Shown here: piece after piece, positions 35,384 through 46,979 of the stretch
Position numbering within the stretch: position 1 is the first letter of the stretch
How the letters are laid out: the number at the start of each line of letters is the position of its first letter
Assembly (NCBI GenBank): GCA_043228905.1
Contig: JBHGNT010000009.1
Location: forward strand, 372,001-436,000
Length of the DNA stretch: 64,000 nt
From: Azolla caroliniana
Lineage: Eukaryota; Polypodiophyta
Direction of reading: 5' to 3'
The notes under the pieces: model-generated
What the model saw: only the letters and a program-made list of their open reading frames with translations
What the model was told of the DNA's origin: nothing
Database searches by the model: none
Made by a program: the position numbers and the translations under genes

Positions 35384-36160
35384 GTGTCACAATCACCCCT
35401 AATAGAATCATTTGGAACTATGAGGTTTGGGAAATCACTTATCTACCATTTGTGGCAAGATTTGGTATACTACCAAACCATGCACTACTTTTATCTTTGC
35501 ATGTGGGAATCCTAAGGATATGCTAGATGAGAAATGTGTCACAATCACCCTAATAGAATCATTTGGAACTTTGAGGTTTGGGAAATTATTTTATCTACCA
35601 ATTGTGGTAAGATTTGGTATACTCTACCAAACCAAACACTACTTCTTTTAGCTTTGCATGTGGGAATCCCGAGGATATGCTAGATGAGCAATGCATCACA
35701 AGCTAATAGAATCATTTGGAACTTTGAGGTTTAGGAAATCATTTTAACTACCAATTGTTGTAAGATTTGGTATGCTACCAAACCATACACTACTTCTTTT
35801 AGCTTTTCTTGTGGGAACCTTGAGGATATGCTAGATGAGCAATGTGTCACAAGCTAATAGAATCATTTGGAATTTTGCGGTTTAGGAAATCATTTTAACT
35901 ATCAATTGTTGTAAGATTTGGTATTCTACCAAACCATACACTACTTTTAGCTTTGCATGTGGGAATCCTGAGGATATGCTAAATGGGCAAAGTGTCACAA
36001 TCACCCCTAATAGAATCATTTGGAACTTTGAGGTTTGGGAAATCATTTTATCTACCAATTGTGGTAAGATTTGGTATACTACCAAACCATGCACTACTTC
36101 TTTTAGCTTTGAATGTGAGAATCATAAGGATATGCTAGGTGAGCAATGACTCACCATGGC
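35384..36160. repeat. Five-copy ~150-bp tandem repeat
   Basis: Units begin at about 35384, 35535, 35693, 35843 and 35993. They share 'aatagaatcatttggaac', 'tgaggttt', 'aagatttggta', 'accaaacca' and 'ggatatgcta' in fixed order. Copies differ by small indels, and only some keep the 'cacaatcacc' block. This is a short satellite-like cluster; short frames crossing it are by-products. Confidence 0.85.
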
Positions 36161-37139
36161 ATTAATGGATGGTTTCTTCATGGTAGGTAATAATCAAGTA
36201 ATAGTATTGGTCAATGAGGTGGAACATGCAACTAAATTTGATCTTCACTAAGTTGAAAGGTGTTTTCAATTAGCTCAAGTTGTCTAAAAAATATGCAAGG
36301 CAAGAAAAGTGCAATAGAGGCTAATTTTTAGGTCTTAAGAGGGCCCAATCTCCATTAGAAGTTTTGAACATCATTACGTTAAAATCCCCTTTATACCATG
36401 CACATTTCTTGAACTTCAGATATTTGTCTGGCAATCATGATATCTAATAAGTTCATCTATTGTCATCATATTTGAACCAATGACTCTTGTTGTATAAAGC
36501 ATGACTCTAACTTATCAGTCAAGTAGACTTTTTATATGTGGCCACATTGTGCACTTATGTATGTGTATTATGCTTTGGTAGGTATTTGCAAGTTCTTCAA
36601 GAAAAAATAGATGTTTTTATATGTTTCAAGGTGAGCTATATATCCATTTTCCTCGAGTATTTGACTTGACAATGATTTATCGGTATCAAATACAATAGTC
36701 ATTCGTCACCAATGGCAATAGGTCTTTGGTAGCGTGCTATGTTTACATGCACACAAATGATTTTTCTAAGAAGGTTCATCAAATAAGATAGATTCACTCA
36801 AATTTCTACATCATAATTTTTTGTGTTACCTCATGTATTGGAGGGGAACACCAACATGGAATGTGGATAGGTCAATAGTTTACAAGTGCACGAGATTTGG
36901 TTTTCTTGATGTAGGTTTGTGAGTAGGAATGTGAATCAAATGACTCATTGATTAAAATTTTACATTGCATTTTAATAAGGAGAAGTTCGACAATTTAAAG
37001 ATTACTCTTTAATATCCACAACAAAAGGCTACATTTTTATTTTATTTTTAGAAAACACATCCTTCCATTAGTTTTAAAAAACATATCAGCTACAAAATAC
37101 AAAATGATGGAAAGGAAGTGATTATCCTTCCCCAACCCT
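36161..37139. other. Gene-free DNA
   Basis: No recognisable coding or repeat structure between the tandem repeat and the PPR relic. Confidence 0.4.
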
Positions 37140-37333
37140 TCTTGTGTAAGACAATGGCTAGCCATGAGTCCTTCGTTTGATAGACTTGATTGAGCACTTC
37201 CTCAATAGTTGAAACATACCATGAATTTGCATATGCTCAAAGCAAATCAATCTTACTCATCATGTTCATATTCAACATATCCAGATACCACCTTTGGGTC
37301 ATCTAATCCTTGACAAACTTTACATGCATCCAA
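37140..37333 (-). pseudogene. PPR gene relic, 3' part, cut by copia B
   Basis: Reading minus from 37333 and joining to 55817 across copia B gives HCKCGGILDACKVCQGL followed by KVVSGYVEYE, a clear pentatricopeptide-repeat helix pair. A stop follows soon after GYVEYEHDE. The left part is too decayed to read further. Confidence 0.55.
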
Positions 37334-37468
37334 TGTTGGCATAAAAGGCCGACTCCTTCCACTTTGTATCCTAGTGTGAATCTGTCCATATAGTTAGGGC
37401 TTAGTATATAAGCGATAACCTAACGTTGTAAAGAGAGATCATCGCTTGATCATTCATGTACAGAGTCT

Positions 37469-37510
<42 letters not shown>

Positions 37511-37647
37511 AGAAATAAAGAGAGCTTCCATTAAAACTTCATCTGTGTATCTAACATCTGTCGATATCTTCTTGCCCTCCTTCTGTGTTGTTTGCTTAGC
37601 ACAATCGATAGATCCTCACATATGTTTCCGCGCATATATGTCCCTCA
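37334..37647 (+). repeat. 5' LTR of copia B
   Basis: 314 bp, TG...CA, with 'gtatataag' as TATA-like promoter near 37408 and a (GA)n tract at about 37470-37507. It is matched by 54079-54238 plus 55651-55812, with many substitutions and a differing last 15 bases. Confidence 0.9.
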
Positions 37648-37649
37648 AC

Positions 37650-37661
37650 TGGTATGAGAGT
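37650..37661 (+). promoter_or_regulatory. Primer binding site of copia B, mutated
   Basis: TGGTATGAGAGT lies two bases after the LTR. The plant copia consensus is TGGTATCAGAGC, so two positions are changed. Confidence 0.75.
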
Positions 37662-37744
37662 GATCCGTGGCTCGGTGACAACAAACAACAAAAAAAGCTG
37701 AAAGGAAAAAGACCAGGTTAACAAATCTCACTTTCAAAAGAATC

Positions 37745-38016
37745 ATGGCATCAACATCCGGTATAGGAGTTGAGATCCGAAAATTCGACGGCAAAAGCTT
37801 TGCTCTATGGAAGGAGATGATGCAGGATGTACTGATTAGTCGAAGACGAGCCAAGGCCATTCAACACTCCGAAAACCCTGCTTCAATGTAAGCCGATGAG
37901 TGGAGATCAATGGACGAAATCGCACGATCCACCATTCGAATGTACCTAGTCGAAAACGTCTACTTCAGCATGGCAAAAGAGACGACAACGTTCTCATTAT
38001 GGGAGAAGCTACAAGT
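37745..38016 (+). pseudogene. Copia B gag, first part
   Basis: It starts MASTSG and resembles the Gag of element F at 62724 (RKFDG..., WKE.MQD, ARSTIRMYL), so B and F are related lineages. A TAA at 37889-37891 is in frame at codon 49. The frame is cut by element C at 38016 and resumes at 44579. Confidence 0.8.
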
Positions 38017-38624
38017 TGAGAAAAAGTCTGACGTGGAATACACAGATTAATCTCCAGGCACAACTGAAACGTAGATCACTTGATGATAATAAAAACACAG
38101 ACGAAATGGGAATGGAGGTAAGTACACAAAACAGAAAGAGAATACACAGGATATTAACGTGGAAAACCTTGAGAGGGAAAAACCACGGGAGTCCACAGAC
38201 TCCAAACTATCACTATGTAAAGTAATACAACAGGGAGCATAGAGGCACCAACCCCTTGCTCTCAATCTTCTCCTAGCGGTGGTTACAATAGAGACACAAT
38301 CTCTGTATATCGCTCTCTCTCACTCTTACACATTGTACAGAAGTTACACCAATAACTCTATATTTATTATTAAGTTTGCCCTAGGTCATATTTATACTAA
38401 TATGACTTTCAGGCTATTTACAAATATAGCCCCATTGGGCTCTCTAGGACATATTTACATATATGTCCCTTCCATCCGATGAGAGGTTCTCACCGGGCCT
38501 GCAACATCTGGTTCTCACCGGGTCTTCCGTTGTCGGGTACTCCACATCCGGATTCGGCCTCGACCGAGTTGCTCATCAACACAGTTCTTCTCATTTCCCA
38601 TCCGGAGGGACCTGTTTCCTATCA
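38017..38624 (-). repeat. 3' LTR of copia C
   Basis: Direct repeat of about 43940-44574. It has one fewer copy (about 40 bp) of the 'ggttctcaccgggtcttcc' minisatellite than the 5' LTR. It is followed by the polypurine tract (minus GAAGGGGGAGT, about 38626-38637). Confidence 0.85.
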
Positions 38625-38665
38625 AACTCCCCCTTCACTCCGGCATGGGACATCTTACTAGTCTG

Positions 38666-39478
38666 ATCCGCTTCCGTCATGCATCCAACTTGTTGGGTAT
38701 CATTACTTTAGTCAACATATCTGACCCGTTCTCGGCCGTGTGGATCTTCATCAGCGCGAACTCTCGATCTTCTACTCGCTCCCAGATCCAGTGATACCTA
38801 TGATGGATGTGCTTCGTCCTAGAATGGTACGTTGCGTTCTTAGCAAGGTGGATGACACTTTGACTGTCGTAATAGAGCCGGTATTCATCTTGCTGGATAC
38901 CGAGCTCTCCGATGAAGTCCTTCATCCATAATATTTCCTTGCCGGCTTCAACAATCGCCATGTACTCCACCTCCGTGGTTGACAATGCAACCGTCTTCTG
39001 CAGCCTTGACTGCCACGAAACAGCTCCCCCTGCATATGTCATTACATACCCGGATGTAGACCGGCTGGTATCCACATCAGCCGACATGTCTGAATCGGTA
39101 AAACCGTCAAGTTGAGGTTTACTAGAGCCGAATCGGAGACACATATTCGAAGTGCCCTTCAAGTACCGGAGTATCCATTTGACCGCGTTCCAGTGCTCCT
39201 TGTCGGGATTGCTCATAAACCGGCTCACCACTCCGATTACATATCCAATATCCGGTCGAGTACACACCATTGCGTACATTAAGCTCCCGACGGCAGAGGC
39301 ATATGGAACCTTCACCATATCCGCCTTCTCTGCTTTCATCTTCGGGCTTTGCTTACCGGATAGTCTACAGTTTGCCGGGAGTGTCGATCCAACTGGTTTC
39401 ACTTCTAACATGTTGAACCGCTAAAGCACCTTTGTCACGTATTTCTCCTATTACAACCATAATTGCTTCTTTGACCGG
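38666..39478 (-). pseudogene. Copia C, end of RT and RNase H
   Basis: Continuous with the RT fragment on the other side of the insertion. It shows YASAVGSLMYAMVCTRPD, FTDSDMSADVDTSRSTSGYV, ALSTTEVEYMA and YDSQSVIHLAKNATYHSRTKH. It is close to the C-termini of D and E but with substitutions, for example Tyr for the usual Cys before DSQS. Confidence 0.85.
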
Positions 39479-39887
39479 TGTCGTGAAGATTTTTGGCAAT
39501 AGTGTGAAAATCCCATAAAATGTACGAAATCGAGTATGAATCACATAATACAATAATTGTGAAGATAACATTTTAAATAAATTTAATATCTAAGTACAAA
39601 ATGATGGAGGTTTCGAATGCACTTTATTACACGAGAAACGGACAACTAAATGTCAAGATATAAGGGTATAAATTTTGTGAAAGGAAAAGAGAAAATTGTG
39701 AGATATCCCACATAGGCACGACAAATACGGCTCTCATCATATATAAGGTAGAGCAAAAGATATTATCTTTGTGTCTATGTGTGGAGCATAGAGAGTTCAA
39801 GGTAACTTGAACTAAGAGTGGAGGTGGGCTAGCTACTCGTAAAGGGTTTTGGCCAACCAAAAACGGACCGGCGATGGAGGCGGCATT

Positions 39888-40205
39888 CGGCGACGGCATC
39901 CGACGGCAAACTGGTATCCGGCGCCGGCACCCGTGAGACGACAGCATCCGGCGGGGCACCGGTATTCGGCGGCAACCGGCGACGACATCCGACGGCAAAC
40001 CGGTATCCGGCGTCGGCGCCGGTGAGACGACGGCATCCGGTGGGGCACCGGTATTCGGCGGCAACAGGCGACGGCATTCGACGGCAAACCGGTATCCGGC
40101 GGCGGCATCCGGCGCCGGTGAGACAACGGCATCCGGCGGGGCATCGTTATTCGGCGGCAACCGGCGACGGCATCCGACAGCAAACCGATATCTGGCAGCG
40201 GTGGG
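39888..40205. repeat. ~90-bp GC-rich minisatellite
   Basis: About 3.4 units, each built from 'ggcgacggcatccgacggc', 'aaaccggtatccggcg', 'cggtgagacgac' and 'ggcaccggtattcggcgg'. Length varies by an extra short 'ggcggcatcc' step in the third unit. Frames through it on both strands are repeat artefacts. Confidence 0.85.
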
Positions 40206-40272
40206 GCAAGTAAGGATTCGAACCTTGCACCTCCAAGTTAGGAGTCAATTGGCTTACCATTAAGCCATGCCA
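40204..40272 (-). other. Degenerate tRNA-like sequence
   Basis: The minus strand has 'tggcttaatggtaag' (A-box-like) and a perfect B box GGTTCGAATCC. Acceptor-stem pairing is only partial and the anticodon arm does not close, so it is a relic or a SINE-type promoter, not a working tRNA gene. Confidence 0.45.
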
Positions 40273-40727
40273 TTTAGTATTTCTATCATTGTACTTTTAC
40301 ATGTAAATTCTCATACATGAGAGCTAAAATGAGTGACATGGTTATCATGCACCACATGTAATACATAAACGCAAAATGGCAAACATGCAATTTATGCATG
40401 TCTTGTACCCTCACATGCATCATATACGTGAGAGCATCTATAAAAGAAGGAAGGGGGAGGAGAAAAAACACGTTTTTTTTTGTTATGAAATTAAGAAGGA
40501 GAAATTCGTTATCAAATTGATCGTGTAACTTGTTTCTTAAATCTAAAGATAAAAGTTCAATCAATCTCTCTCAATCGTTTAATCTCAACTTCTCTCTTTC
40601 CCAATCTATCTCAAGTACTTTCTCGCTAAAGCTTGCGCCAAAGCTTGTACCGACTTTGAATCCTTCCGGTCCAGAACCCCGGCGGTTCCGCCTCACGATC
40701 CGCGCGTAGTGACGGATCTTCACGACA

Positions 40728-41567
40728 CCGGTCTCGGATGATGTGCATCCCCAATATCTGTCTTGCTGGGCCCAAGTCTTTCATTGAGAAGGTCTGGTTC
40801 AGGGCCTTCTTCAGCATCTGTATCTTGACTTGGTCTCGTCCGACGATCAACATGTCGTCCACGTACAAGAGGAGTATCAGGAAGTCTCCACCTTTGAACT
40901 TCTTCACAAATACGCAATGATCGGCTTGCGTCTTGTGGTACCCTTGATTGGTCATGAAGGAGTCGAACTTCCGGTACCATTGCCGGGGAGCCTGCTTCAA
41001 CCCGTAGAGGCTCTTTTTTAGCCGGCAAACCAGGTGCTCCTTCCCTTTCTTCGCAAATCCCTTCGGTTGCTGCATGTAGATCTCCTCTTCGAGGTCGCTG
41101 TGGAGGAATGTTGTCTTCACGTCCAACTGCTCTACCTCGAGGTCCATGCTTGCCGTTATACTCAGCACCGTCCGGATGGAAGTCATCTTTACTACCGGGG
41201 CAAATATCTCGTCGAAGTCCATGCCCTTCTTCTACTGGAACCCCTTCACCACGATCCTGGCTTTGTACCTTGGAGGGTTGTCGGCATCTCCCGGTTTCAA
41301 CTTGTACACCCACTTGTTTCGGAGTGCCCGCTTTCCTTTCGGCAACTCCACCAATTCGTACGTATGGTTCTCATGTAGGGAATCCACCTCATCCTGCATG
41401 GCACTTAACCATTTGCGGCTATGAGAGTCACTTTTAGCTTCCTCGAAGCTTTCTGGCTCCACCCCATCGGTTAGTAACACGTGCTCTGGATTCGGAAATC
41501 TCTGGGGGGGCCTTCTCTCTCTGAGAGGATAGTTGCGTCCTTGGGCTTCAGTAACCGGCTCCTCCAT
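40728..41567 (-). pseudogene. Copia C reverse transcriptase region
   Basis: It carries the integrase-RT linker (NYPLRERRPPQRF), RT blocks FDEIFAPVVKM, QLDVKTTFLH and the active site LLYVDDMLIVG, up to LGMHIIRDR, where the insertion lies. D and E have the same order. A TAG interrupts the frame at about 41234. Confidence 0.85.
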
Positions 41568-42610
41568 TTGCTCTTCATCCGAATCTGATTCGGGGTTTGT
41601 CTGATTTCAGTTTCACCTATTCCTTCCTCTTCGGCCAGTTTTGTCTCCTCACCGTCACCGGCCGGTTCATCGAGTGCTAACCGGCTTCAAGTCGGTTGGA
41701 ACTGCATTTCATCAAATCGAAATTTTTCCTTACCGGTCGACTCGGAGTTCATTATCTTCTTCTCCGACTCCTAGTCGGCGAGCATCTTATCCTCCATGAA
41801 GATAATATCTTGACTCCAGAATACTTTCTGGTCGACCGGGTTCCACACTTGGTAGCCGAACTCATCGTCGTCGTAACCGAGGAATATGCATGGCCGGGTC
41901 TTCGGATCTAACTTTCCTCTCCGGTCCTTAGCTACATGCACATACACAAGACACCTGAATACCTTCAGATGCCGGTAGGACACTTCCTTACCGGTCCAAA
42001 CTCTCTGTGGCGTGTCTCCGTCCAAGGGTACTGAGGGTGATCTATTTAACACATATGTCGTCATCAACAGTGCCTCAGCCCAAAACTTCTTGGGTAATTT
42101 TGCATGCGCCAACATACTCCGGACCCTCTCCATTATGGTTCGGTTCATCCTCTCGGCCAGCCCGTTTAGTTCAGGCGTCTTCGGCACGGTAAATTCGAGC
42201 CGGATTCCCTTCGAGCGATAGTACTCCTCGAACTGCCCCCGGTATTCTCCTTCGTTATCTATTCGAACCGCCTTCAGCTTCTGGCCGGTTTCTCTTTCCA
42301 CTCTCGCGTGGAGCTCTTTGAAGACGGATAGTACCTAATCCTTCGTTTTCAACGGTGTGGCCCACAGCTTCCGGCTGTGGTCATCTATGAACGTCACGAA
42401 GTACTGCGATCCGGCATGTGACTTCATGTCCACTTGACACACATCGGTATGCACCAACTCCAATGGTGCATTACGTCTCATCGGTGACCTTGATAGGAAG
42501 GAGGTTCGGTTTTGCTTACCGACTAGGCAGTCGGTGCACCTCTCAAGATGCACGTTCTTCACCGGAATGAGGTTGTCATCGGCAAGCCTCTTCATCCCCT
42601 TCACGCTCAT
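41568..42610 (-). pseudogene. Copia C integrase region
   Basis: It contains the CTDCLVGKQ zinc part, FIDDHSRKLW, a degraded DDE region (RIDNEGEYR where D has RADNGGEYR), PELNGLAERMNRT and the GKEVSYRHLKVF block. There is a stop after 'LKTKD' and frameshifts near 41640 and 41770. Confidence 0.8.
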
Positions 42611-43921
42611 GTGACACAGTCACTTGTGCCACAACTCACCGGCAGTGTCGGAAGCCACGTTCACTTCTTCCGGGCATTCATCAAGTACAACGTGTTGACC
42701 TTCCGAGCCCAAGCCACTATCAGGTTCCCTTTGCTAAATTTCATGACTCCGTTCCGGATGCTACCCGTGTAGCCTTCATCATCTAGCCGACCAGCTGATA
42801 TCAGGTTCAATCAAACCTCCGGAACGTGTTGGACATCTTTCAGCAGCAACTTGCATCTGGTTGGTGTTGTCAACCACACGTCTCCTATGCCGACAATTCG
42901 GCATGTACCTTCATTCCCCATCCGGACACAACCGTGATCACCGGTTGTGTAGGATGAGAAGCATTTCCGATCCAGGGTGAGGTGGAACGACGCTCCAGAA
43001 TCGACAACGCATGTTGTGTCGTCGCCAGCAAGGTTCACTCTCCTCGGTGATGAGCATCAACTCTTCTTCACTTGCCGCAATTTCCGTCGTTCCCTTCCGG
43101 TCCGGCCCCCTCCGATCTTTACCGTTCCGGCCCGGTGTCCGCTTCGAATCGGTACCGTTGGTTTCCTTGTCTTTTCGGAAGTGCCGACAGTTCTTCTGGA
43201 AGTGTCCCGGCTTGCCGCAATAGAAGCAAGTAGGCCTCCCCCTTGACTTTGACCGTGTCCCCGACTTTTCCCGGTTCTAGGGACAACGATTCCTTTGTCT
43301 TCCGCGTTCCGATTCGGTAAGGAGCGCTTTGGAGTCAGAGCTCGTATCCTTATCTTTCCGACACGCCTCCTCATCTAACAAGCTGGACTTCACTCTTGCT
43401 AGAGATAACCGTTTCCCTTCTAGCCCTGCATTGCCCAAAGTGACAACCAACGTCTCCTAGCTATCTGGGAGGGAACCGAGTAGGAGTAGTGCTAGTACCT
43501 CATCAGCGAGAGGTACTTCCAATGATGTTGCCTGGTGGATCAGCCCCTGGAAGGCATTCATGTGCTCCGCCATGCTGGAGCCATCTTGGTACCGGAGTCT
43601 TACTAGCTTCCGAAATACCGAAACCTGATTAACAACATTTTTGTTCTGAAACATAAAGTTGATCTTCTCCCAAAGCTCATGAGCCTTGCTCTCTTCATTG
43701 AAGTTGTTGTATAGACTCATGTCGATGAAGCACCGTATGTACGCCGTTGTCTTCATGTGCATCACTTCCCATATTGTGGCATCATTTTTGTTCGGTCACT
43801 TGTCCCCGAACTAAACCGGCAACCAAAGATCTTTAACCACGAGCATGTCCCTCATCTTCGACTTCCACACTGAGTAATTGGAGCCGGTGAGCTTGAACGT
43901 GCCTCCCAACGAATCGTCCAT
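42611..43921 (-). pseudogene. Copia C gag and protease region
   Basis: It starts MDDSLGGTFKLTGSNYSVWK at 43921. Gag fragments, a zinc knuckle region near 43180-43220 and the protease CVVDSGASFHLT at about 43000 follow. Several frameshifts occur, and the leader with the primer site is lost upstream. Confidence 0.75.
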
Positions 43922-43939
43922 TTTTCTGTGTCGTTTTGC

Positions 43940-44198
43940 TCTCCGGCCACAACCGAAACGTAGATCACTTGATGATAATAAAAACACAGACGAAATGGGA
44001 ATGGAGGTAAATACACAAAACATAAAGAGAATACACAGGATATTAACGTGGAAAACCCTGATAGGGAAAAACCATAGGAGTCCACAGACTCCAAACTATC
44101 ACTATGTAAGGTAATCCAACAGGGAGCATAGAGGCACCGACCCCTTGCTCTCAATCTTCACATAGCGGCGGTTACAATAGAGACACAATCTCTGTATA

Positions 44199-44240
<42 letters not shown>

Positions 44241-44574
44241 GCACTGTACAAAAGTTACACTAATAACTCTATATTTATTATTAAGTTTGCCCTAGGTCAT
44301 ATTTATACTAATATGACTTTTAGGCTATTTACAAATATAGCCCTAGTGGGTTCTTTGGGACATATTTACATATATGTCCCTTCCATCCGATGAGAGGTTC
44401 TCACCGGGCCTGCAACATCCGGTTCTCACCAGGTCTTCCTTGCCGGGTACTCATCATCCGGTTCTCACCGGGTCTTCCGTTGTCGGGTACTCCACATCCG
44501 GATTCGGCCTCGACCGAGTTGCTCATCACTATGGTTCTTCTCATTTCCCATCCGGAGGGACCTGTTTCCTAACA
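43940..44574 (-). repeat. 5' LTR of copia C
   Basis: It repeats 38017-38624 but has a longer (CT)n tract at about 44203-44238 (GA in sense) and an extra ~40-bp minisatellite unit. Its inner end is truncated together with the primer site. Confidence 0.8.
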
Positions 44575-44578
44575 AAGT

Positions 44579-45598
44579 CCTCATCTTCAAAACTAATCTT
44601 GATCAAACAACTGTTCAACATGAAGATGAGAGAGAACGATCCGGCTACCTCTCATATCAACACCTTCAGTCGGGTGTTGTCAGAACTCTCCTCACAAGGG
44701 ATCAACTTCGAAGAAGAAGTGAAAGCCCTTGCTCTCCTATCAAGCTTGCCAGCTAGTTGGGAGGTATTCTGCACCACAAACACCAATAGCCGACCGATCC
44801 TAAATTTGGATGAGACGATCGGCCAAGTCCTCACCGAGGACATTCGACAAAAATCGATGGGACTTACCATCGATGAATCGGCAAAAGCCCATCACTCGAC
44901 CGAGTCGTTCAACTGACAAAGTCGAACGATTGAACAAGCCGACAAAATCACTCAGAATACCAACCAATAAAAAATGAGGGGAAACCGACCGCGGTCGAAG
45001 TCGAGAACGGGCCGATCAAGTGAATTCTGCACACACTACAGAAAAGTTGGCCACAATGTTTCCGACTGTTGGTCAATCACGAGGAAAGAGAGTGGTTGGC
45101 GATCCGAACGAAATCGAGGACGACCTTACTCAGACCACTCTCTAGTCGGCAACCAAATCAACGTTGTCGACACCCGATCAGGAGAAATTCTCTCCTTAGA
45201 GGATTCAGTGATCGGAGAAGTCCTATACACTGCACAAGATGCACACACGTGGCTACTGGATTCCGGTGCCACATTCCAGGTGACCCCCAACATTGAATGG
45301 TTTGCGAACTATTCAACCGACGCCAACGGCACAATCTGACTAGGCAACGGGCAAGAGTGCAAAATCACAGGGACCGACGAAGTCCCCTTTCGATTGCCCA
45401 ATGCCAACATGATCACCCTCCACCGAGTTCGGCACGTACCTGATCTGAAAAGGAGTCTGGTCTCCATCGGCATGCTAGCCGAAGACAGGTACAAAACGAC
45501 TCTAAGTGAGTCGGTAATAATGGATGATCATCTGAGGAAACCTGAAGATAGGAGGCGGTCACAACTACAATAACTTGTGCCCAATGATGGCGATCAAT
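44579..45598 (+). pseudogene. Copia B gag (second part), zinc knuckle and protease
   Basis: It continues the gag cut at 38016: FNMKMRE, LSSQGINFEEEVKALALLSSLP. A TGA at 44917 and a TAA near 44970 interrupt it. The zinc knuckle reads CTHYRKVGHNVSDC, so the second cysteine is replaced by Tyr and zinc binding should fail. The protease has WLLDSGATFQVTP. A stop follows at 45337. Confidence 0.8.
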
Positions 45599-46979
45599 CC
45601 AAAAGGGGTCGTGAACGTAGCCGAAAAGATCGACCCAAACCTATGGCATGGCAGATTTGGTCATATATCTCAAGTTGATGGCGGTCGGCTACATCCCAAA
45701 ACTCCAAGCGAAGATGGACTTTTGCGAGCATTGTCAATACAGGAAACAGACCCGAAGTCTGCACGCTCTCCACTACGAGATGGTACGACAACCCCTAGAG
45801 CTCATGCACACAGATATATATGGGCCCATGCCAGAGCAATCACTAGGAGGCTCCCAATACTTCATCACCTTTCTAGATGACTTTACACAGAAGGCTTGGG
45901 CCTACTCCATCAAGTTTAAAGACGAAGCGCTCGAGGTCTTCACTCGGTGGATATCTGAAGTGGAGAATCAGTTGGGATATAGAGTGAAGACACTCAGATC
46001 CGACAACAGAGGAGAATATACCTCCAGAGCCTTCAAGCAGTACTTGTCCAACAAAGGGATCCAACATCAAAAGACCATTCCTTACACACCCATGCAGAAT
46101 GGATTGGCAGAACAGAACAACAGAACGATCCAAGAGAGGGTGACAACAATGCATCAACAAGCTGGACTGAAGCTGGAGTTCTGGGATGAGGCATTGCATA
46201 CGGCAATATATTTGGTAAATCTATCATCGTCGAAGGCAATCAGGCTCAAAATGCCATAGGCACTATGGTCAAGCAAACAGCCGACCTACAATAGGCTCCA
46301 TCCGTGTATTCAGATGCGAAGCCTACGAGTTCATCCCCTAGGAGAAAAGGACTAAGTTGGCACCCCATGCAACAAAATGCATATTTCTCAATTACGGAAC
46401 CGATGGGGACTTTGGCTACCGGCTATGTGACCCTAAGAATCGGAAACTAATCCAGAGTAGTGACATAGTCTTCAATGAAGACTCTATCTTCTCTCAGCAA
46501 AAAATAGTTGGTAAAAAGGTATCTTTCAAAGACGACAGAGACTTCATAGAAGGACCGACCCACCAAGCCAACTAAGAGATTCGACAAACAATCGAACTCC
46601 ACCAAGCCGACAACATACCTACCGACTCTGAATCGGTAGGAAGTCCACTAGTCGAACTCGAAGACAAAGCCATCAAAGACAAAGCCAATTCGACAAGAGT
46701 CAAAGAAGGCAAAGTCAACAAGATGCGAGTAGGAAACAGAACCAAGTCGACAAAGTCCATAGGGGAGGACAACGTGAGACCACCGAAATCCCGACTTAGG
46801 GGCGAGTCACCTAACAAGACTCCTGACACAAATGGTTCAACAAAGATCACCCAACAGAGCCGATCGAAGAATCTGAACCACTTATCTCGGCACCCAAGAG
46901 ATCTAGACAAGCTCGAAGACCAACAGAGTTTTTAAAACGGGGCCTCGACTACGTCAACTACATTGATGCAGGCGAACCA
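45599..46979 (+). pseudogene. Copia B integrase and linker
   Basis: HGRFGHIS and CEHCQYRKQTRS (zinc part), FLDDFTQKAW, LRSDNRGEYTS and PMQNGLAEQNNRT (DDE core) are readable in alternating frames. Gly in DN-G-GEY is Arg here. A Lys/Asp-rich linker follows to about 46930. Confidence 0.75.

Larger units (their letters stand above)
39479..40727. mobile_element. 1.25-kb insertion in copia C, probably a solo LTR
   Basis: It starts TGTCGTGAAGAT and ends ATCTTCACGACA. ACCGGT occurs at both junctions (39474-39479 and 40727-40732), so 4 to 6 bp were duplicated. Excision in silico restores the RT-RNase H order of C. TG...CA ends, a TATA-like 'catatataag' near 39738 and CG-rich words before the right end fit a solo LTR of a different (perhaps gypsy-type) element. 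The 12-bp inverted ends would also allow a non-autonomous TIR element. It holds a minisatellite and a tRNA-like block and no coding region. Confidence 0.65.
38017..44574 (-). mobile_element. Copia element C, inserted in gag of B
   Basis: Minus-oriented copia of the same family as D and E. LTRs lie at 38017-38624 (3') and about 43940-44574 (5'). AAGT at 38013-38016 and 44575-44578 is the likely remainder of the target duplication. The 5' LTR end and the primer site are deleted: the sequence passes straight from 'cggttgtggcc' to the gag leader. Coding parts are frameshifted, and a 1.25-kb LTR-like insertion at 39479-40727 separates RT from RNase H. Confidence 0.85.

Noticed and set aside
39829-40183. 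Overlapping ORFs on both strands rich in Pro, Arg and Asp
   Set aside because: Created by the ~90-bp GC minisatellite.
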